Assembly (NCBI GenBank): GCA_025531455.1 | Contig: JAMYHL010000094.1 | Location: forward strand, 1-64,000 | Direction of reading: 5' to 3' | From: Apiotrichum sp. Y4204 | Lineage: Eukaryota; Basidiomycota; Tremellomycetes; Trichosporonales; Trichosporonaceae | DNA length: 64,000 nucleotides | Shown: positions 58,650 through 64,000 of the stretch, one piece after another | Layout: each line of letters opens with the position of its first letter | Numbering within the stretch: position 1 is the first letter of the stretch | The notes under the pieces: model-generated | The model's input: only the letters and a program-made list of their open reading frames with translations | The model's database searches: none | What the model was told of the DNA's origin: nothing | Translations under genes and position numbers: made by a program

Positions 58650-61283
58650 CTACCGGGGTGCGCCCCACCCCATTGGGTGAACTACAAAGGCCATGGGCGG
58701 AGCCTGAGCCGCCCACTGCGGCGGCCAAGGATACTGAGGGTACGGAGGGTAAGGAGGGTATGGCAGAGGGTACGGATGATACCTAGAGTGCGGCTGGGCC
58801 ATCGCCGAGGCCGGCGGCACCGTTGCCGAGGGCGCGGGCGGCCCAGGCGGCGCCGCCATCGCCGACGCCGCACTTGCCGCCGCACTTGCCGCTGCACTTG
58901 CCGCCGCAGTCGCCTCAGGAGCCGCAGGAGCCGGCCTGAAGGCGGCACCTATCGAGTTCGATGCGCTCGAGGTTGCAGGCGGTCGCCAAGGCTCTCTAGG
59001 TGCGCGACGACAGACGTACAGGTGGTTGACGTGCTTGCCGCAGTAGTTGCAGTACCGCAGGACGGTGCCGCGCTTGTCGCGCCGCACAGGCGGCTCCGAC
59101 GCCGAGGCCTGGGTTGCAGTCGAGCCTTGAGAACCGTCCTGTTCCTCGGCCGCCACCGCTCGAGCCGTCGCGGCTCTCTCGGCTGCAGTCGGCATGCGGC
59201 TCGACGGTCTGCCGTCCTGGGTACCACCTCGCGCACCGCGGCCACGGTTCGGCAGACGCATCCTGCGGTCAGGCTCATTGCCCTCGCCGTAAAGGACCTC
59301 GAGCTGCGAGGTGGTGTAGTCCACGCCGCGCGTGCGGATTATCAGAGGTGGCCGAAGGCTGTTGAAGTGGATGGTTTCGTCGCTGTTCTCGGCTCGAGTT
59401 CGAGAACCATGTGGCGGCAACTGTTCTCGAGTGAAGTGGATGTCCCCGTACTTGCGGAGCGTCTCCTCGCTGTCGAGCAGCCAGTGCGAGCCGACTAGAG
59501 ACAGAGGGAGGTAGTAGCGAACCTGCTCGCTGTCCCTAGCGGCTCGCATTCGAGCTAGAATCCAGTGCTTGCAAGGGAGGTTGTAGGTGGCGGTGAACCC
59601 GCCACTGCAGGCTCGAGAGCCGTCTCCCTGGGTGCCGCCGTTGCCACCGTTGCCACCGTTGCCGGCTCGATCGAGTTCTGCTCGCGCGAGACGATGCTGT
59701 TGGTGTAGGAGTTGCAAGGCGTCATTCGAGACGAAGCCGAAAAGCTCAGAGAAGGAGAGCGGCAAGCCGCCACCTCCTCTCGACAGTTCAACCTCCATGT
59801 CCCGCACCGTCTCTCGCCACATGTGATCGAACCGCTCGCGCATGATGCTAACGAGGTGTGCAAGGTCGCCGGTGGCCGTTTTGAGACGGCCTTTCAAGCA
59901 CTTGTGGGCTCCCTCGACTCGAGAGGTGGCGCGCACGCCAAGGGTCGGCCACGCCTTGGTGTGCGCTCGAATGAAGAGGTGGCCATCTCGATCGAGCCGC
60001 CGGCGCGCGTACCTGTAGAGTTTATCGAAGCCGGCCTGGCTCGAGTAAGCCACCTCGAACGCCGCAACAGCCGTTCGCAGCTCGTCGAGAGTGTACGCAT
60101 CAGCCGCCCAGTTCCACGCCTTCATGAACTCGTCCCACAGGTCCTGTTCGAGGCCGTCCCTGTGGACGGAGATGTTGAGCCTGATGTGCCAAATGCAGAG
60201 GAGAAAAGCGACTCGAGAGCTGTCAAAGACGCGCGGCAAGGCGGCCCGCAAGCCCTTGTCCTTGTCGGTGACGAGAACACCGACGCCGTCGACGAAACCG
60301 TCACCCATGAAGTCGAGCCATGTCCGCAAGGCGCGCTCGTACCAGTCGGCGCTCTCGTTTACCATGAGAACAATGGCGGAGACGAAAACGGAGCCGGTTG
60401 CCGTGGTGCCGGCGATCTCGAGAAGTGGATAGCGGTAGAGTGTCGTCTTGTAGGTGCAGTCGAGGGCAAAGACCGTCGGGAACCGCCGCGAGAGAATGCG
60501 CGCCTTTTCGGTCGAGTAGAAGAAGCCGAGAACTTCGCCGGTTCGACCGACGAAAACCTTCATTAGGTCGTTTTGGTGCGCGGCCGTCGAGACCGATCGC
60601 ATGAGAGTCTCGGCGTCATTCACAGAGCGGTTTCTGCGGCGCCACGCCTGCTTGACATTCACGACGGTATTCAGAGTGTAGCGGCGTCCTTCAGGCCGCT
60701 GCTTCAACCGCTGTAATATCTCGAGAGGACGCTGGCCGGCTGCTGCAAGCTGCTCGGCTTCGAGACGCGCCTCCTCGGTCGGTCGACGGTGCTCGGGGAA
60801 GGCTGTCGGTGGCAACGGTGGATGATTGTGGGCGGCTGTCTCGATGTAGTACCACCAACGGCCGTCCTCGCGGCGCGCTCGAATGCAGAACCCGCAGTCG
60901 GTGCGGTGAGTATACTGGCTGTTGCGGCGCGCATCTGGGTGTTGCGCAAGCAGAGCATTTGGCTGCGGTGCGCCACCCTTCTTGCAGACGATTACTAGAT
61001 ATGCGGCACCGTCACTTTTGAGGCCATTGGACGTTTTAGTCACGACGGAGAACCCACACGTGCGCCACTCCTGTATCTCCGTAACCATCTCCCGATGATC
61101 CGAGTACAGTCTGGGACAGTCGCGCGCGCTGTGCAGGTTCGATTCTCTGAGTAAAACGCGTTCTGCAAGGTGAACCGGTTGTTGGCGGGCCAAAGGTTGT
61201 CGAGGCGTGAGAGCGAGGATGTTGTTCGGTTGCGACATGTGAATGCCGGCTCCCTCGGTGTCGGAGATCTCTGAGTCCGACAT
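58650..61283 (-). CDS. MULE transposase
   Basis: This single uninterrupted frame encodes about 877 aa from the ATG at 61283 (the frame stays open upstream but without ATG). The N-terminus has a WRKY/GCM- or FLYWCH-like zinc region with HRTDCGFCIRARREDGRWW and an HNH. The MULE DDE domain shows the first Asp in FALDCTYKTT (~274), the second in VLVTDKDKGLRAAL (~336), the characteristic CxxH in LLCIWHIRLN, and the Glu in SRVEGAHKCLKG (~452). A SWIM-type zinc finger remnant (CSGGF then NLPCKHW) follows. Near the C-terminus is a second cysteine cluster (RYCNYCGKHVNHLYVC). GGN and Ala/Pro/Tyr-rich stretches are low-complexity. With DDE intact and no stop codon it could be functional. There are no introns, unlike the host genes. 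Confidence 0.9.
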   Translation of the reverse strand: MSDSEISDTEGAGIHMSQPNNILALTPRQPLARQQPVHLAERVLLRESNLHSARDCPRLYSDHREMVTEIQEWRTCGFSVVTKTSNGLKSDGAAYLVIVCKKGGAPQPNALLAQHPDARRNSQYTHRTDCGFCIRARREDGRWWYYIETAAHNHPPLPPTAFPEHRRPTEEARLEAEQLAAAGQRPLEILQRLKQRPEGRRYTLNTVVNVKQAWRRRNRSVNDAETLMRSVSTAAHQNDLMKVFVGRTGEVLGFFYSTEKARILSRRFPTVFALDCTYKTTLYRYPLLEIAGTTATGSVFVSAIVLMVNESADWYERALRTWLDFMGDGFVDGVGVLVTDKDKGLRAALPRVFDSSRVAFLLCIWHIRLNISVHRDGLEQDLWDEFMKAWNWAADAYTLDELRTAVAAFEVAYSSQAGFDKLYRYARRRLDRDGHLFIRAHTKAWPTLGVRATSRVEGAHKCLKGRLKTATGDLAHLVSIMRERFDHMWRETVRDMEVELSRGGGGLPLSFSELFGFVSNDALQLLHQQHRLARAELDRAGNGGNGGNGGTQGDGSRACSGGFTATYNLPCKHWILARMRAARDSEQVRYYLPLSLVGSHWLLDSEETLRKYGDIHFTREQLPPHGSRTRAENSDETIHFNSLRPPLIIRTRGVDYTTSQLEVLYGEGNEPDRRMRLPNRGRGARGGTQDGRPSSRMPTAAERAATARAVAAEEQDGSQGSTATQASASEPPVRRDKRGTVLRYCNYCGKHVNHLYVCRRAPREPWRPPATSSASNSIGAAFRPAPAAPEATAAASAAASAAASAASAMAAPPGPPAPSATVPPASAMAQPHSRYHPYPLPYPPYPPYPQYPWPPQWAAQAPPMAFVVHPMGWGAPR

Positions 61284-61469
61284 ATCTTTTTCTCTAGTGT
61301 CCGGCGAGTCCAACGGCGTCTTGATCGAGGTTCTAGCACAAGAATTGAAGGAGAAATGGGACGACGGAGATGGATGGTAACTTGTGCGATTTCGAGTTCG
61401 AGGTGCGTCATGTTTGGAGGTGCGGCTCGATCGCGTCCTTCACGCGTGTGTCACGTGACAGATCCGCCT

Positions 61470-61564
61470 TTGGCAACATGTTGGCATTCTCTCCATACAA
61501 AATGGCTGGGGTAATTGCCAATTTCGTGCCGAGCCACGATCACTCTCGTGTGCAGAACTTCAGC
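61470..61564 (-). repeat. Right terminal inverted repeat of MULE
   Basis: It is the inverted copy of 58456-58550; read on the minus strand it begins GCTGAAGTTCTGCACACGAG. The outer ends share the GC(A/T)GAAGTTC terminus. Confidence 0.88.
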
Positions 61565-62435
61565 GCCAACATGCGCCCGCGCCCGCGCCTGCTCCAAGGT
61601 CCGCAAGGTCACGACCTCGAGCCCCGAGCTTGATATTCTTCCCTTGTCCCTTGGAGCACCGCCGTCATGTGCCCCCTACACTTTCCACACTGCCGCGTCG
61701 TCCGCGACCCACGCCGGGACCCAAATCGTTAGTTGTCTGGAACTCCATCCCGATCAGCTGAGCCTCAACTGTGCCGCCGCCAGAACGTTGTGCTCCAAAA
61801 GATCTGCTACCTCTCTGTGCGATGTGAGGAATGGAGAACAGAGTCCAGTGGAATGCAACGGCACTCCAAGTGCATAGAGGGCTGCGACTACGGACTTTCC
61901 GGCCGGCGCGAAATCTAAGCTTTTGACGGAGATGTCCGCCGATCTTTGCAGCCTGTTCGGAGATCAGAGATGGTTGGTTGGCTGGGAGTCTGTACAGTAC
62001 CAAAGGGGCGGAAGCGGGGGCAAATAATTGCCGAGGGAAGGCGCGGCAAATGCTGTTCTCTACGTTGCTGGGTGGGCTGGCGTTTTCCCTGGCCGGGGCC
62101 GGCCGGCTACGACGATGCCGATGGGCCGCCCGGCCGTCCTCGGGTGCAGAGGGCTCTCGCTCTCTGTACTGCACTCGCTATTCCCGACCCCACACTCTCC
62201 TTCTGTGGATATCCCATTCCATCTCGCAGAATCCTTACTCGTCCTCGAGTCCATCTCAACTTATTCCACATTGGCTCCTCGCTGGCTCGCTCATCGTCTC
62301 GAGCTCACGACACGGCGACCTCACTCCGGACCCGGACAACCTCTATCACTCCGGATATCATCACACTCAACCCAACTTGCATCTTCACAACCTCCATTCT
62401 CAACCAACCAACCACCACAACCACCACTCTCCAAG
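61565..62435. other. Intergenic region MULE / PEX1
   Basis: No gene was recognised. The part from about 62170 to 62435 is C/T- and A/C-rich and is likely the PEX1 promoter and leader. Confidence 0.5.
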
Positions 62436-64000
62436 ATGGCGCGCAAAGCCGCGGTCAAGTACCGCTCCCTGCGGTCCAACATGGTTCACCTCCCGCTCTC
62501 GCTGTACGCCTCGCTCGCGCAGTCGCAGACGGTGCGTGTGCAGGCGGCTCTCTTATACTGATCTCCCAGCGCCCACAAGGCATCATCCTCCATCTTGCGC
62601 CGCTCGTCCCGGCCTCGAGCTCACGGCGCGCCCCGCAGAGCGCGTATCTCGGCTGGAGCGGCCTGGCCGCCGCGAGCTCGCTCTCGGGCATTGGGGGCAG
62701 TCAGCTCGAGACGCTCGAGGTCGACCCCGAGGTCGCGCTCAACTACGGCTGGGCAGAGGGCACGATTGTGGGTAGTTCTTTGCATACGCCTACTGACCCA
62801 CCAGCTCGAGATCAGCATCATCCACAATCCCACCAAGGCCCGCTCCGTGTCGGTCACACCGCTCTCGGCCGACGACTGGGAGATTCTCGAGCAGAACGCA
62901 AACTACCTCGAGAACAACCTCCTCAGCCAGCTGCGTGCCGCCCAGAAGGGCCAGGAGATCGATGTCTGGGTCATGGGCCGGACTAAGATCCGGATACGTG
63001 TCGGTGCGTAAAGGACTGGCTCGCTTGAGCTGACCTCTAGACGAAACGAATCCCGCGACGAGCTCGTCGTCCGTCGTGCTCGTAAACGTCGATACCGAGA
63101 TCTATGTCGCGCCGCGCCCGCGCAACGCACCGGCCGCAGCGCAGGAGGCGCCAAAGGTCGTGACTCCCGCCGCCCCCGCTCCCTCGACAAAGGGCAAGAA
63201 CCCAGCAAAGGAGGCGTCGGCGTCGCTGCGCATCGTGGCGTCCCGCGTGGGAAGCAAGTGGGGTGCGCCGGTGCTTTCCCACGACGATGCGCAGATTGTC
63301 GGCACGGACAGGGTGGCGTGGGTTGCGCCCACGACGCTCGCCAAGGTTCGCCGGCGCCTGCGGCAGCCGGAAGAGGAGGCGCCGCTCTACGTCAGCTTTA
63401 AGCGGGAGGAGGAGAAGAAGGAGGACGAGGAAGCGGAGGAGGAGGCGCCCAAGGAGGGCGAGGAGCCGGCAGAGGAGGAGGAACCTCCTCTCGAGGCGTG
63501 GCTCACGGCGTGGGAGGAGATGCCTGCCGGATGCGCCGTGCTGGCTGGGGAGCTTCCCACGGAATGGTCGTCATGGGCGAATGCCAAGTGGGTAGTCTGT
63601 GTTTCTCGGCTGACGACAGAATCGCGGTTGCACACTCAAAGCCAGCCAAGGGCAAGGCAAACGGAACGCACCCGAATGCGGTTCTCGCACCGTCCGATCC
63701 CGAGACAATTCTCGCCGGCGTCTCCAAGATCATCGACAACGCGGTCAACTATCTTAGCCGCGCGGCTCTGTCCGGCAAGGCCAAGCCGCTGCTCATCACG
63801 GGCTCCAAGGGCTCGGGCAAGACGGCGATCGCAAAGGCCATTGGAGCGACTCTGGAAGCCGACCGCGATATCCTCACTGGTGCGTGATTCGTGGCTTGAA
63901 GGTTCTGACAACACAGAGGTGATTTACAACGACGTCGGGAGGATGGACCCGGATGCGCGTGTCAAGCAGGTCAAGGAGGAGATGTCAAAGTGGATCGAGG
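62436..64000 (+). CDS. PEX1: Peroxisomal AAA ATPase PEX1 (5' part, cut by window end)
   Basis: Exons 62436-62531, 62570-62767, 62805-63003, 63041-63587, 63620-63879 and 63917 onward are inferred, with introns of 38, 37, 37, 32 and 37 bp. PEX1 with PEX6 extracts the import receptor PEX5 from the peroxisomal membrane. The N-terminal domain begins MARKAAVKYRSLRSNMVHLP and contains LALNYGWAEG-like and KARSVSVTPLSADDWEILE, which are typical of the PEX1 double-psi-barrel N-domain. An acidic Glu-rich insert follows (KREEEKKEDEEAEEEAPKEG). The first AAA domain starts with Walker A GSKGSGKTAIAKAI. The frame is open to the last base, so the second AAA domain lies beyond the window. The fourth intron was set to 63588-63619 because the obvious donor 4 bp later breaks the frame. 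Confidence 0.9.

Larger units (their letters stand above)
58456..61564 (-). mobile_element. Mutator-like (MULE) DNA transposon, ~3.1 kb
   Basis: A transposase gene is bracketed by two 95-bp terminal inverted repeats (58456-58550 and 61470-61564) that agree at roughly 90% of positions. This long-TIR organisation is that of Mutator-superfamily elements. I could not find a convincing 8-11 bp target-site duplication (the left flank ends ACCATCCC, the right begins GCCAACAT), so the element may be old, rearranged, or its exact ends slightly misjudged. It lies between ERG1 and PEX1 and interrupts no recognisable gene. Confidence 0.85.

Noticed and set aside
1..64000. CRISPR arrays, rRNA genes, riboswitches, bacterial operons
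   Set aside because: None seen; the window is eukaryotic nuclear DNA with spliced genes.

Overview
The window is nuclear DNA from a basidiomycete yeast-like fungus. Every well-supported protein gene is eukaryotic, most are split by GT-AG introns of only about 31-60 bp, both tRNA genes carry introns, and the base composition is GC-rich. Protein composition and the tiny introns suggest a tremellomycete, plausibly Trichosporonales. That placement is inference from gene content and architecture; no marker locus or rRNA is present.

Layout, left to right. 0.1-12.3 kb: an IML2/TTC39-family gene, ornithine decarboxylase, the RFC-like clamp unloader ELG1, then two small low-complexity, LEA-like genes, all on the + strand. 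12.3-22.5 kb: a long pyrimidine-rich leader before the PP1 catalytic subunit (GLC7), the nuclear proteasome tether Cut8/STS1, and a Zn2Cys6 transcription factor. 22.5-26 kb: a gene-poor stretch with a GATC-rich block and one weak small membrane-protein candidate. 26-33 kb: HMG-CoA reductase and a secreted or membrane-proximal beta-lactamase-like serine hydrolase. 33.2-37.4 kb: tRNA-Asp(GTC), tRNA-Ser(AGA) and translation elongation factor 2, whose 5' end is split into a bare ATG and exons of 5, 21 and 9 nt. 38.4-39.7 kb: an unrecognised multi-exon minus-strand locus. 41-51 kb: SWC2/VPS72 (+), then MLH3, OPI3 and SUV3 (all -). 51.9-56.8 kb: a tandem PH-domain protein (+) and squalene epoxidase ERG1 (-). 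58.5-61.6 kb: a Mutator-like DNA transposon with an intact transposase reading frame and 95-bp terminal inverted repeats. 62.4 kb to the end: the 5' part of PEX1, cut by the window edge.

There is no operon-like organisation. The genes are housekeeping functions: translation, sterol and phospholipid synthesis, DNA repair and replication, chromatin, mitochondrial RNA turnover, peroxisome biogenesis and polyamines. Two enzymes of one pathway (HMG-CoA reductase and squalene epoxidase) lie about 25 kb apart and both carry unusual Asn-Gly repeat linkers. The most distinctive features are the micro-exons of elongation factor 2, the Mutator-like element, the near-minimal introns, two GATC-dense intergenic blocks and the unidentified 38.4-39.7 kb locus. 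Exon coordinates were deduced by eye from reading-frame continuity, splice consensus and family conservation.
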